A DNA stretch of 64,000 nt from the NCBI RefSeq assembly GCF_002968335.2, contig NZ_CP134398.1:1612001-1676000 (forward strand), read 5' to 3'. The position numbers and the translations under genes are program-made. The stretch is from Mycobacterium sp. ITM-2016-00316 (lineage in GTDB: Bacteria; Actinomycetota; Actinomycetes; Mycobacteriales; Mycobacteriaceae). The notes under the pieces were generated by a model. That model searched no databases and was not told where the DNA came from. It worked only from the letters and a program-made list of their open reading frames with translations. The first letter of the stretch is position 1; every line of letters starts with the position of its first letter. This document shows positions 44,628-53,887 of the stretch, in pieces.

Positions 44628-46007
44628 ATGAAGTTCACCCAGTACTATCTGGACTGCCTTTCCCATGCGTCGTATCTGATCGGTGACGAAACCACCGGTC
44701 GCGCAGTCGTTGTCGATCCGCAGCGCGATGTCTCGGAGTACCTTTCCGATGCGCAGGACATGGGCATGACGATCGAGCTCGTCATCGAGACGCACTTTCA
44801 CGCCGACTTCCTGTCCGGCCACCTCGAACTGGCCAAGGCCACCGGCGCGAAAATCGTCTACTCCTCGGTCGCCGAGACCGAGTTCGAGTCGGTGGGCGTG
44901 GCCGACGGTGAGCGCTATTCGTTGGGGGAGGTGACGCTGGAGTTCCGGCACACCCCCGGGCACACCCCGGAGTCGCTGAGCATCGTGGTCTTCGAGCACG
45001 CGCACGACGAGGTGCCCTACGGGGTGCTCACCGGAGACGCGCTCTTCATCGGTGACGTCGGCAGGCCGGACCTGCTGGCCTCGATCGGCTTCACCCGTGA
45101 GGAGCTGGCCGACAAGCTCTACGACTCACTGCACAACAAGCTGATGACCTTGCCCGATGCCACCCGGGTGTACCCGGCGCACGGTGCGGGCTCGGCGTGC
45201 GGCAAGAACCTGTCGACAGACCTGTGGTCGACGATGGGTGAGCAGAAGGAGACCAACTACGCCCTGCGGGCTCCCGACAAGGCGACCTTCATGGATCTGG
45301 TCACCGCGGGGCAGCCACCCGCGCCGAGCTATTTCGTCTACGACGCCATCCTCAACCGCAAGGACCGCGAGCTGCTGGATGAGACCAAGATGCCGGCACC
45401 GATGACCTATGAACAGGTCCTGGCAGCGCTGGCCGCCGGCGCGGTGCTGGTCGACGGACGCGGTCCGGAGGACTTCGCGCTGGGACACCTGCGTCAGGCG
45501 ATCAACATCGGACTGGAGGGCCGCTACGCCGAGTTCGCCGGGTCGGTGCTGCCCACCGATGTCGACATCGTGCTGTTCACCGAGCCGGGACAGGAACTCG
45601 AAGGCAAGAACCGCCTTGCCCGGATCGGATTCGACCGGGTGATCGGATATGTCGACACTCCCTTCGAGGTGATGTTCTCCCATCGAGATGACGTCCAGGT
45701 GGCCTCCCGGCTGACGGCCAGGGCATTCGACCAGCGCGCCGCCGAGCTGAGGGATTTGCAGGTCGTCGACGTGCGCAATCCGGGCGAGGTCGAAGCGGGC
45801 ACGATTCCGGATGCGATCGCCATTCCGGTCGGGCAGCTGCCCAGCCGGTTGAGCGAACTCGATCCCACCAAGCCGACCGTCGTCTACTGCGCAGGCGGAT
45901 ACCGGTCCTCGGTGGCCGCAAGCCTGCTGCGCCGGAACGGCTTTGGCGACGTCAGCGACATCCTGGGCGGGTACGGCGCCTGGGACGAATCACACCAGAA
46001 CGCCTGA
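44628..46007 (+). CDS. CstB-like persulfide dioxygenase-rhodanese fusion (second copy)
   Basis: A 459-residue homologue of the protein at 40824, with MBL motif ETHFHADFLSGH, HTPGHTPES, GDALFIGDVGRPD and PAHGAGS. The middle rhodanese module lacks a Cys (VLFTEPGQ); the last has VVYCAGGYRSS. Same domain order as CstB. The start is ATG 44628 after AAAGGGA, preceded by four TACCC-GGGTA operators. It is followed after 12 bases by the sulfide:quinone reductase gene, so sulfide is oxidised to persulfide and then to thiosulfate/sulfite by one transcript. Confidence 0.9.
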   Translation: MKFTQYYLDCLSHASYLIGDETTGRAVVVDPQRDVSEYLSDAQDMGMTIELVIETHFHADFLSGHLELAKATGAKIVYSSVAETEFESVGVADGERYSLGEVTLEFRHTPGHTPESLSIVVFEHAHDEVPYGVLTGDALFIGDVGRPDLLASIGFTREELADKLYDSLHNKLMTLPDATRVYPAHGAGSACGKNLSTDLWSTMGEQKETNYALRAPDKATFMDLVTAGQPPAPSYFVYDAILNRKDRELLDETKMPAPMTYEQVLAALAAGAVLVDGRGPEDFALGHLRQAINIGLEGRYAEFAGSVLPTDVDIVLFTEPGQELEGKNRLARIGFDRVIGYVDTPFEVMFSHRDDVQVASRLTARAFDQRAAELRDLQVVDVRNPGEVEAGTIPDAIAIPVGQLPSRLSELDPTKPTVVYCAGGYRSSVAASLLRRNGFGDVSDILGGYGAWDESHQNA

Positions 46008-46019
46008 GGAAAGGGCATC

Positions 46020-47219
46020 ATGATCACCGCCAAGCACCAGATCCTCATCGTCGGCGGCGGGACGGCCGGTATCTCGGTCGCCGCGCGCCTGCTCCGCAAC
46101 GGCCGTTCCGACGTCGCCGTCATCGAGCCGTCCAGCAAGCACTACTACCAGCCACTGTGGACGCTCGTCGGCGGTGGCCAGGCGAAGGCATCGACGACCG
46201 AACGGTCCGAGGCCTCGGTGATGCCCAAGCAGGCGACCTGGATCAAGAACGCGGCCGCCGCCGTCGACCCCGAGTCCAACACGATCACCTGTGCCGACGG
46301 GGCGGTCTACTCCTACGACGTACTCGTGGTCTGTCCCGGCATCCAGCTGGACTGGAATCGCACCGAGGGATTGCGCGATACCCTCGGCAAGGACGGGGTG
46401 TCGTCGAACTACCGGTTCGACCTTGCGCCCCGTACCTGGGAGTTCATCCGCGACATGCGTTCGGGCAGTGCGGTTTTCATGATGCCGTCAGGGCCGATCA
46501 AATGTGCCGGAGCGCCGCAGAAGATCGCCTACCTCGCGGCCGACTACTGGCGCAAGCAGGGCGTGCTCAAGGACATCGACGTCCACCTGGTGGTACCGAC
46601 GCCACGGCTGTTCGGCATACCGGCGATCGCCGACAACCTGGACAAGGTCGCCGCCGGATACGGCATCACCGTGCACACCAACGCCGAGGTGACCTCGGTC
46701 GACGCGGCATCGCACAAGGTCGGGGTGTCCGGGGTCGGGGAAAGCGGATCAGACACCATGCTGTCCTACGACGTGCTGCATGCCGTGCCGCGCCAATCGG
46801 CTCCGGACTGGATCAAGTCGAGTGCGCTGTCGACCGGCGACGCAAACGGGTACGTCGAGATCGACAAGCACACCATGCAGCATGTGCGTCATCCCAATGT
46901 GTTCAGCCTCGGCGACGCGGGGTCGTCACCGAACTCGAAGACCGGCGCGGCGATCCGCAAGCAGGCGCCGGTCGTCGTCGACAACATCGAGGCATTTCTG
47001 CAGGGCCGGCCGCTGGGCGCCCGCTACAACGGCTATGGTTCGTGCCCGATCGTCACGTCATCGCACTCGATGCTGCTGGCGGAGTTCGACTACGACCTGA
47101 GCCTGACCCCGTCGATCCCGCTGCTCGACCCGACCACATCCCACCGCAGCTATTGGTACCTCAAGAAATACGGGCTGCCGTTCATGTACTGGAACCTGAT
47201 GCTCAAGGGTCTGGCCTGA
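46020..47219 (+). CDS. sqr: sulfide:quinone oxidoreductase, type II
   Basis: A 399-residue FAD enzyme oxidising H2S to sulfane sulfur and reducing menaquinone at the membrane. The FAD loop is ILIVGGGTAGISVAARLL (residues 8-25). The two redox cysteines are in IKCAGAPQK and YGSCPIVT, the spacing of type II (SQOR-like) enzymes, which hand sulfur to an acceptor thiol. The C-terminus (KYGLPFMYWNLMLKGL) is amphipathic, suited to membrane docking. ATG 46020 has GAGGAAAGG upstream. It is co-transcribed with the persulfide dioxygenase gene. Confidence 0.92.
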   Translation: MITAKHQILIVGGGTAGISVAARLLRNGRSDVAVIEPSSKHYYQPLWTLVGGGQAKASTTERSEASVMPKQATWIKNAAAAVDPESNTITCADGAVYSYDVLVVCPGIQLDWNRTEGLRDTLGKDGVSSNYRFDLAPRTWEFIRDMRSGSAVFMMPSGPIKCAGAPQKIAYLAADYWRKQGVLKDIDVHLVVPTPRLFGIPAIADNLDKVAAGYGITVHTNAEVTSVDAASHKVGVSGVGESGSDTMLSYDVLHAVPRQSAPDWIKSSALSTGDANGYVEIDKHTMQHVRHPNVFSLGDAGSSPNSKTGAAIRKQAPVVVDNIEAFLQGRPLGARYNGYGSCPIVTSSHSMLLAEFDYDLSLTPSIPLLDPTTSHRSYWYLKKYGLPFMYWNLMLKGLA

Positions 47220-47257
47220 CCCGGGCAAATCTCGGAAGTCGATGCCGCCATCCCCCC

Positions 47258-47299
47258 CGGGGTGACCTTTGGCCCCGGGGGAGAGGCCAAAGCCTCTGT
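47258..47299 (+). promoter_or_regulatory. paired palindromes, candidate DosR-like sites, before the PPOX-like gene
   Basis: GGTGACCTTTGGCCCC (47261-47276) fits 10 of 14 DosR core positions and is embedded in a G/C palindrome; AGAGGC-CAAA-GCCTCT (47283-47298) is a second, perfect inverted repeat. Both lie in the 244-base gap before the ATG at 47464. Could instead include a terminator hairpin for the sqr transcript. Confidence 0.4.
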
Positions 47300-47463
47300 C
47301 CCGTCCACCTCGGATGCGCGACGATTTCGGAAAGACCGCAGTACGGGGATGCCGTCGACGACTGGGCCCCGGTGAACCCGCGCTGAGTGTGACTGACCGG
47401 CATGCGTCAGCACGCATGTCCCACCTGACCACAGTGCTGTCGCGAACGCGAAGGATCACCCCG

Positions 47464-47883
47464 ATGAAGTTCTCCGAAGCCGGCCCCGTCACCTCGATGG
47501 CCGAGGGGGAGTGCTGGGATCAGCTGTCCGCCATGACGCTCGGCCGACTCGTGACGAGCAGCGACTCGAAACCCGATATCTTCCCGGTGAACTTCGTCGT
47601 CCAGCGGCGCACCATCCTCATCCGAACGGCAGAAGGTACGAAACTTGCCGCCGTATCGCGCAATCCGTGGGTGGCGTTCGAAGCCGACGACCACGATGTC
47701 GTGCGCGGTTGGAGCATCGTGGTGCACGGCCGTGCATCGGTGCTCGACTCTGCTGCGGACATCGCGCTGGCGGAGAAGGCGCAGGTGCTGCCGTGGACGG
47801 CGACGGCGAAGCAGTGTTTCATCCGTATCGAGCCGGCGGGGATCGTCGGCCGCCGCTTTGCCTTTGGCTCCGAACCTGCATGA
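47464..47883 (+). CDS. pyridoxamine 5'-phosphate oxidase-like protein
   Basis: A 139-residue split-barrel protein of the PPOX-like group. Marks are MAEGECWDQLSAMTLGRLVT, DIFPVNFVVQRRTILIRTAEGTK and GWSIVVHGRASV, the flavin/phosphate-binding strands. Similar small PPOX-like proteins (Rv3129-like) are DosR-regulated in M. tuberculosis. ATG 47464 follows AAGGA. The 143-base gap before the next gene shows nothing recognisable. Cofactor (FMN or F420) and substrate are unknown. Confidence 0.85.
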   Translation: MKFSEAGPVTSMAEGECWDQLSAMTLGRLVTSSDSKPDIFPVNFVVQRRTILIRTAEGTKLAAVSRNPWVAFEADDHDVVRGWSIVVHGRASVLDSAADIALAEKAQVLPWTATAKQCFIRIEPAGIVGRRFAFGSEPA

Positions 47884-48026
47884 ACAGTCGGTTTCCTCCG
47901 TTACCGGCTCTGGTCGCGGTGCCGATCGCCTGCTGTCGACCGGCCCCGGCAGCAAAGAACACCCTGCGCCCGGCCGACGCTGGAGTTTGATCGCGCATTT
48001 ACGCCCCAAGCGGTGATCTTGACGGC

Positions 48027-51000
48027 ATGCTCTTATTGACGTTGACGTCGAAAGTGGGGTTTGCGGTGGGTCGGTCTCTGCGCTCTGCGATGCTCCTGAT
48101 CGCGTTTGCCGTGGCCTATGCGCTCGCGGTTCTCGCCGGTCGGGCCACCCGGGTGGGCGAGGATGACGTCGCGCTCGTCTGGCCGGCCGCGGCAGTCGCG
48201 ATCATCTGGGTCCTCACCACGCAGCGTTGCGGACCGCGGGAGCGCGCGCTGCACGTGCTGGTGCTGGGTGCGGTGACGTGCGCGGTGAACATCGCCGCCG
48301 GCTCTGCCGCGCCGATGAGCGCGTGGTTTGCGCTGGTCAACGTCGCGCTGGCGGTGATCACGGTGGCAATTCTGGCCTACCGCCGCGACGAGGTGGTGCT
48401 CCGCGATCCCGGTGACCTGGCGCGTCTGCTGGTCGCGGTGGTCACCGGTACGTGTTGCGCCGCCGCGCTGGCCACGGCGTACTTCGTGGTCGTCCTGGAT
48501 GCCGCACCAGGGGAGACGTTCGCGCTCTTTGCGGTGCGCAACGGGACTTCCGCACTCCTGGGACTGGCCCTGTGGCTCAGGCTGCAGGACCTCGAGTGGA
48601 AGTGGCCGCGTCTTTCGTGGGCTGCCCTGACCGAGGCACTGGTGGTCGGAGCCGCCGTCGCATTGATCTTCGTGTGGATCTTCTGGTTGAACACCGGTGT
48701 CCCGATGGCATTCCTGGCGCTGGTGGCCGCGATGTGGGTGACACTGCGGTACAGCACCACGGTCAGCATGACGTTTCTGGTCGTGACGGGCGTGTGGATC
48801 ATCTACGCCACCCTTCTCGGCAAAGGCGTCTTCATCGTCCAGGACCTGGAGGCGCGGGCGATGCTCTCGCAGGCGATGGTCTGCAGCCTGACGGTGATCG
48901 TGTTGACGTTGTCGCTGTACCGCGACTCCCGTGCGCGTCTCATCGCGCAACTGCGGCAGGCACGCGACCGGGCGGATCAGGACTCCGAACTGCTCGGCGC
49001 CGTGCTCGACAGCATCCACGACAGCGTGATCCTCGTCGACCCGGCCGGCGAGGTGGTCCTGCGCAACGCCCAAGCGACCACCGACTCCGACCTCGCCACG
49101 CAGCTGGTCGCGGCGTCCGCGGCCGACGCCCCGATCAGTTCCGCGGTCAACTCGTCGCGCCAGATTCCGCGCGATGTCGTCCTCGACGCCGAGTCGCCCC
49201 GGGTGATCGAGCTGACGACGGCCCCGCTGGCGCTGCAGTCGACGTTGAAGGTGATGGCCTTTCGCGACGTCACCGAGGAGCGCGGGACGGCCCGGGCGCT
49301 GCGCGAGGCCCGAGATCTGTTCGCCGGCGTCCTCGACGCCGCGTCCGAGCAGGCGATCATCGGCACCGACCCGGTGGGGCACATCACCGTCTTCAACAAC
49401 GGTGCGGAGCGACTCCTGGGCTGGACCGAGGCCGAGATGCTCGGCCGCACGCCGGTGGACTTTCACCTGGAGTGCGAAGTCCGCGCACGGGCGACCGAAC
49501 TGGGCATCCCGATGGGCTTCGAGGTCTTCGTACACAACGTGACACCGGAGGTGGCCGAGGTGCGCCAGTGGACGTACGTGCGACGCGACGGCACCCACAC
49601 GGCCGTCAGCCTGGCGGTGTCTCAGATGACGAACGACGACGGCGACTGCGCGGGATACATCGGCGTCGCCACCGATGTCACCGAACAGAAGGCCGCCGAG
49701 CAGGCGCTGGCGGAGAGCGAAGAACGGTTCCGGCTGGCGTTCGACACCGCCCCGATGGGCATGTTCATGTTCGAGAGCTCCGGGCGGATCACGCGCTGCA
49801 ACGAAGCAATGGCCACATTGCTCGGCCGATCGATCGCCGACGTGTTGGCCACCACCGTGACTGCCCTCGGCGGCACGGACGGTGGCGTCTGCACGCTGGG
49901 AACTCTGCAGAGATTGCTGACGCTGCACAGCGACCAACCGTTCGAAGCCGAGGTCGCGTTCCGGCACGCGGACGGCGCCACTGTGTGGGGAGCGGTGTCG
50001 GCGTCGGTGGTGGCGCCGCAGGGCTCCAGCCCGTACGGGATGGGTCTGGTCGAGGACATCACCCTGCGCAAACTCGCCGAGGCCGAACTTCAGCACCTGG
50101 CCATGCATGATCGGCTGACGGGATTGGCGAACCGCGCGCTGTTCATGGAACGCGCCGAGCAGGCCCTGGCCGACGCCGCAGCTGACGATGCGCGCCGGGT
50201 CGGCCTGATCTTCCTGGACCTCGACGGCTTCAAGGCGGTCAACGACACCTGGGGTCATGCCCAGGGAGACAAGGTGCTCGCGACGATCGCACGCCGCATC
50301 GAAGCCTCGATCCGGTCCCGGGATACCGCGGCGCGGCTGGGCGGGGACGAGTTCGCCGTGCTCTGCCCGGGTGTGTCCGACATCGCCCACGTGCAGCACG
50401 TCGCGGACCGGATCCGCAACGAACTGCACCGGCCGGTCCCGCTCGCCGTGGGAGGTGTGTACAACCAGCTCTCGGTGAGCGGTGGCGTGGCGATATCGAC
50501 CCCGAGATGCACGGCCGAGGGGTTGCTGCAGAGGGCGGACGCGTTGATGTATCAGGCGAAGCGCAGCGGGAAGGACTGCGTGGCTCTCGCCGAGACCGTG
50601 GAGGAGGCGGCCATGCACCGCGCCCTGCAGCTGATCCCCGAACTGGAAAGGGCGGTGAATCTGCACGAATTCGTCGTCCACTTCCAGCCGATCGTGAACT
50701 TGCGGACCGCTGAGCAGGTCGCGGCCGAAGCGCTTCTGCGGTGGCAGCACCCGAAGCGGGGACTGCTCAAGCCGTCCGAGTTCCTGGCCGTTGCCGAGAC
50801 TTCTCGTCAAATGTCCGACATCGGTCGCTACGTTCTTCACGAAGCGTGCCGCCACGCTGCACTGTGGCGCTCGCCGATGGACACCGCCGCAGTACACGTC
50901 AACGTGTCGGGCCGGCAGCTGGAGGTGGGCGACTTCCGCGCGGACGTCCTCGGAGCGCTCGAACGGACCGGGCTCGCTCCCGAGCGGCTCGTCCTCGAAT

Positions 51001-51383
51001 TGACCGAGACCTACGCCGGGCGGGTCGCCCGTTCCGCCAAGGCCGACCTCGAGGCCCTCCGCGAGATCGGCGTGCGGGTCGCCATCGACGACGTCGGCAC
51101 CGGATTCAGCGGTCTGGCCAAGATCGTCGACCTGCCGATCGACATCCTGAAGATCGACAAGCAGTTCATCAGCGGATTACCGCAGGATCCGCGTTGCGAA
51201 GCGATCACCCGCGCGGTCCTGAGCTTGGGTGAAAGCCTGGGGCTGTCGGTGATCGCTGAAGGCATCGAGTCCCGCGAGCAATGGAACCTGATCGCCGACT
51301 GGGGCTGCGAGATGGGGCAGGGCTTCCTGTTCGGGCAGGCCATCGCACCGAGACCGGCCGAGCTCCGCATGCTCGAACGGTGA
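48027..51383 (+). CDS. membrane GGDEF-EAL protein with MASE1-like and PAS domains
   Basis: A 1118-residue c-di-GMP turnover protein. Residues 1-295 are a MASE1-like membrane sensor (eight helices, with LVWPAAAVAII); then PAS-like domains at about 325-425, 430-555 and 565-690. GGDEF is at about 690-860 with an intact RLGGDEF (about 771), so cyclase activity is possible. EAL is at about 880-1110 with EALLRW (about 900), IDDVGTGFSG, KIDKQFI and VIAEGIE, so the phosphodiesterase also looks intact. The DDFGTG motif reads DDVGTG. It is transcribed alone; an alternative GTG start at 48066 exists. Confidence 0.93.
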   Translation: MLLLTLTSKVGFAVGRSLRSAMLLIAFAVAYALAVLAGRATRVGEDDVALVWPAAAVAIIWVLTTQRCGPRERALHVLVLGAVTCAVNIAAGSAAPMSAWFALVNVALAVITVAILAYRRDEVVLRDPGDLARLLVAVVTGTCCAAALATAYFVVVLDAAPGETFALFAVRNGTSALLGLALWLRLQDLEWKWPRLSWAALTEALVVGAAVALIFVWIFWLNTGVPMAFLALVAAMWVTLRYSTTVSMTFLVVTGVWIIYATLLGKGVFIVQDLEARAMLSQAMVCSLTVIVLTLSLYRDSRARLIAQLRQARDRADQDSELLGAVLDSIHDSVILVDPAGEVVLRNAQATTDSDLATQLVAASAADAPISSAVNSSRQIPRDVVLDAESPRVIELTTAPLALQSTLKVMAFRDVTEERGTARALREARDLFAGVLDAASEQAIIGTDPVGHITVFNNGAERLLGWTEAEMLGRTPVDFHLECEVRARATELGIPMGFEVFVHNVTPEVAEVRQWTYVRRDGTHTAVSLAVSQMTNDDGDCAGYIGVATDVTEQKAAEQALAESEERFRLAFDTAPMGMFMFESSGRITRCNEAMATLLGRSIADVLATTVTALGGTDGGVCTLGTLQRLLTLHSDQPFEAEVAFRHADGATVWGAVSASVVAPQGSSPYGMGLVEDITLRKLAEAELQHLAMHDRLTGLANRALFMERAEQALADAAADDARRVGLIFLDLDGFKAVNDTWGHAQGDKVLATIARRIEASIRSRDTAARLGGDEFAVLCPGVSDIAHVQHVADRIRNELHRPVPLAVGGVYNQLSVSGGVAISTPRCTAEGLLQRADALMYQAKRSGKDCVALAETVEEAAMHRALQLIPELERAVNLHEFVVHFQPIVNLRTAEQVAAEALLRWQHPKRGLLKPSEFLAVAETSRQMSDIGRYVLHEACRHAALWRSPMDTAAVHVNVSGRQLEVGDFRADVLGALERTGLAPERLVLELTETYAGRVARSAKADLEALREIGVRVAIDDVGTGFSGLAKIVDLPIDILKIDKQFISGLPQDPRCEAITRAVLSLGESLGLSVIAEGIESREQWNLIADWGCEMGQGFLFGQAIAPRPAELRMLER

Positions 51384-51494
51384 GGTCCGCCCAACTCGGT
51401 GCCGCGGACATCACACCGACATCGCGTGAGAACCCCGTGTCGAATGGGTACACCTCCTCGTCGGCACAGGGCCGGGCGGCGGGCGGAGGTCACG

Positions 51495-52517
51495 ATGCTG
51501 GGATGGCTCGATCGGTTGCAGCAGCGCAGTCGGGCAGCGGGCTTCGCCATCGCCGTCGTCTACAAATACATCGATGACCAGGCCAACTACCTGGCCGCCC
51601 TGATCACCTACTACGCCTTCGTCTCGTTGTTCCCGCTGTTGCTGCTACTCACCACGGCGCTCGGGGTGATACTGCGGGACCGGCCCGAGTGGCGCGAGCA
51701 GATCGTGGACTCCGCGATCAGTCAGCTCCCGCTGCTCGGCAACCAACTCAGTGAACCGAGCGCGCTCAGCGGCGGCACGACCGCAGTGGTGATCGGGATC
51801 GCCGGTGCGCTCTACGGCGGTCTCGGCGTCGGCACGGCGCTGCAGAACGCCATGGACACCGTGTGGGCCGTGCCCCGCTACGTGCGCCCCGATCCGATCA
51901 AGGCCCGCCTGCGCAGCCTGATGCTGCTGATCGTGCTCGGGTCGGCCCTCATCGCCACGACGCTGCTCACCGCGGTCGGCAAGAACTGGGCCGACCTGGG
52001 CTTCGTCGGGACCGCCGGTGTGGTGGTGGCCTCGTTCGTCCTGAACACCGGGGTATGCGTGGCCGCCTTCCGGGTCAGCACCGTGCGCTCGCTGACCGTC
52101 CGGCAGGTGCTGCCCGGGGCGGTGACGGCCGCGGCGCTGTGGCAGATGCTGCAGTGGTTCGGTGCGACCTACGTGTCTTCGGTGGTGGCCTCGGCCAGCG
52201 TGACCAACAGCGTGTTCGCCATCGTGCTCGGCCTGCTGGCGTTCCTGTACCTGGTCGGTACGTCGCTGCTGGTGTGCGCCGAGATCAATGCGGTGCGCGT
52301 GGACCGGCTGCATCCGCGCGCGCTGCTCACACCGTTCACCGACAACGTCGACCTGACCGCCGCCGATCGCCGCATGTACGCAGGGCAGGCCGAGGCCCAG
52401 CAGGCCAAGGGCTTTCAGCGGGTGGACGTCAGCTTCGACGAACCCGACACTGCAGACGGTGGCGATGACAGCGTTTCTCGCCGGCACGACGAGGGTATTG
52501 CCGAGGCGAACCATTAG
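51495..52517 (+). CDS. YihY/virulence factor BrkB family membrane protein
   Basis: A 340-residue membrane protein with six predicted helices. The opening YIDDQANYLAALITYYAFVS is the family signature, followed by GLGVGTALQNAMDTVWAVPR. Function is not established (once proposed as RNase BN, now disproved). ATG 51495 has GGAGG upstream. Its hydrophilic tail is acidic. A small membrane protein gene follows 15 bases on. Confidence 0.9.
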   Translation: MLGWLDRLQQRSRAAGFAIAVVYKYIDDQANYLAALITYYAFVSLFPLLLLLTTALGVILRDRPEWREQIVDSAISQLPLLGNQLSEPSALSGGTTAVVIGIAGALYGGLGVGTALQNAMDTVWAVPRYVRPDPIKARLRSLMLLIVLGSALIATTLLTAVGKNWADLGFVGTAGVVVASFVLNTGVCVAAFRVSTVRSLTVRQVLPGAVTAAALWQMLQWFGATYVSSVVASASVTNSVFAIVLGLLAFLYLVGTSLLVCAEINAVRVDRLHPRALLTPFTDNVDLTAADRRMYAGQAEAQQAKGFQRVDVSFDEPDTADGGDDSVSRRHDEGIAEANH

Positions 52518-52532
52518 AGGGGAGAGGCTGCT

Positions 52533-52748
52533 GTGAGTGTCACCAGCCGTGCACGCGCGGTCACCCGCACGGGCGTGAAAGTGCAACGCAGGATCGTGAT
52601 CGCGCAGGCCCTGTTCTGGCCCACGATGATCCTGACCGGCGCGGCGCTCGGCACCGCCGCGGTGATCGTCGTCAGGCGCCGCCGGGCGCCGGGCCTGCCG
52701 CATCCGGACCCGGTGCCCGTGCGTCCGGTCGATACCGCGGCAGGCTGA
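52533..52748 (+). CDS. small single-helix membrane protein
   Basis: A 71-residue protein, basic N-terminus then one hydrophobic helix (ALFWPTMILTGAALGTAAVIVV) and a Pro-rich basic tail. The GTG start at 52533 follows GGGGAGAGG. It is 15 bases after the YihY gene, so probably co-expressed. No family recognised. Confidence 0.65.
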   Translation: MSVTSRARAVTRTGVKVQRRIVIAQALFWPTMILTGAALGTAAVIVVRRRRAPGLPHPDPVPVRPVDTAAG

Positions 52749-52749
52749 T

Positions 52750-53466
52750 CTACAGCCGGCCGAGCAATTCGGTCTTCTTCGCGGTGAATTCGCCGTCGGA
52801 GACGATGCCCCGCTCATGCAGGTCGGCGAGCGCTTCGATCGCGCCGATGATCGCGGAGGCATCACCGGCGGCAGGTGCGTGCTGCTGTGGTGCGACGGTG
52901 GGCGTCGCGGCGACCGGCGCGGCGCCGATCTCGGTCAGGCTCGTCACATCGAAGGTGCCGAGTTGGCTGGTGAAGGTGACGCTGCCGCGCCGTCCGCCCT
53001 GTTGCTGTTGGACGCCGGCGATCCGGTGATCCGCGGTGTCGAACACCCGGGTGACGCCGTCGAGGTGGATCGCCAACCGGCGGGTGGCGGGAAAGATCGC
53101 GTAGCGGGCATCGTTCTGGCCGCCGGTGGCGCTCGGGACGCCGAGGTCGGCCGGCCACCAACCGCCCGACGGCTCAGCGCTGCGCGTGGGGAAGACCGCC
53201 GTCGTGGCGAGCAGTTGGGCCAACTCGGCGCACAGTGCGTCGACGCGCGCCTTGAGTGCGGTGTCGAACATGTTCGACACCATGGTCATTCCGCCGCGCA
53301 TCCATTGACCCGACCCGCCCAACTCGGGTATGTCGAACTGCGCCATGGTGCCGCCGCCGGCATGCAGCGCCGACAGCATGGCCAGCACCGCGTCGCGGGA
53401 AAGACCGTGGCGCGCCGCGATATCGGTGAGCGCCTTGTCGGCCTCAGGACTGATCGGGGAGCTCAT
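52750..53466 (-). CDS. SHOCT-domain protein
   Basis: A 238-residue soluble protein. The C-terminal about 32 residues are a SHOCT motif (IEALADLHERGIVSDGEF...K..LL). The N-terminal part has helical SPISPEADKALTDIAARHGLS and a predicted all-beta middle segment (YAIFPATRRLAIHLDGVTRV, SVTFTSQLGTFDV). SHOCT motifs often mark membrane-associated or oligomerising proteins. ATG 53466. Function unknown. Convergent with the small membrane protein gene, one base apart. Confidence 0.78.
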   Translation of the reverse strand: MSSPISPEADKALTDIAARHGLSRDAVLAMLSALHAGGGTMAQFDIPELGGSGQWMRGGMTMVSNMFDTALKARVDALCAELAQLLATTAVFPTRSAEPSGGWWPADLGVPSATGGQNDARYAIFPATRRLAIHLDGVTRVFDTADHRIAGVQQQQGGRRGSVTFTSQLGTFDVTSLTEIGAAPVAATPTVAPQQHAPAAGDASAIIGAIEALADLHERGIVSDGEFTAKKTELLGRL

Positions 53467-53657
53467 CACTTCATTGTTCCATCGCCACCGGCAGGCGAGC
53501 CGTCCAGAAAACGTCCGCATCGCGGTTCAGGAGGCACGCGGACGCAAATGTCCCTAGGCTGGTACCGGTGTCACCGCGGACGCCCTGTGGCGCGGCCATT
53601 TTCGATTCGTTTCACGGATGGCGGCGGGGTACCGGCACACGACTCCAGGGAACAACC

Positions 53658-53843
53658 ATGACCGAACAACTGTCGACCGGCTTCGAGGACGCGGGGTGGG
53701 ATTTCGCACCCTGGGAGCAGGAGCCGCAGTTCTCCGAGACCGAACTCGCCATCCTGCTGGATCCGCTGTTGACGGCGGCCGAAGCCGCCGAGCGCGTCGG
53801 CTGCGCCAAACGAGATGTCATGAGACTTCGGCGCACTGCCTGA
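53658..53843 (+). CDS. small protein with helix-turn-helix-like C-terminus
   Basis: A 61-residue protein. An acidic, aromatic N-terminal half (DAGWDFAPWEQEP) precedes LLTAAEAAERVGCAKRDVMRLRR, which looks like an excisionase/MerR-type helix-turn-helix. ATG 53658 is 45 bases before the SDR gene by stop distance. I do not recognise a family; short DNA-binding or protein-binding role is a guess. The N-terminal start is uncertain. Confidence 0.5.
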   Translation: MTEQLSTGFEDAGWDFAPWEQEPQFSETELAILLDPLLTAAEAAERVGCAKRDVMRLRRTA

Positions 53844-53887
53844 GGGGGCGCCGGCCACCGGTGCGACCACGGTGAAGAATCGGTGTC

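Noticed and set aside
48033..50897. Open frame of 954 codons antisense to the GGDEF-EAL gene
   Set aside because: High-GC antisense shadow: no family motifs, low-complexity His/Arg/Gly-rich translation, while the plus strand carries recognisable MASE1, PAS, GGDEF and EAL domains.
48027..51383. Degenerate (inactive) GGDEF or EAL domain
   Set aside because: GGDEF (RLGGDEF) and EAL motifs with the catalytic acidic residues are intact; the only change is DDFGTG to DDVGTG, which does not remove a metal ligand.
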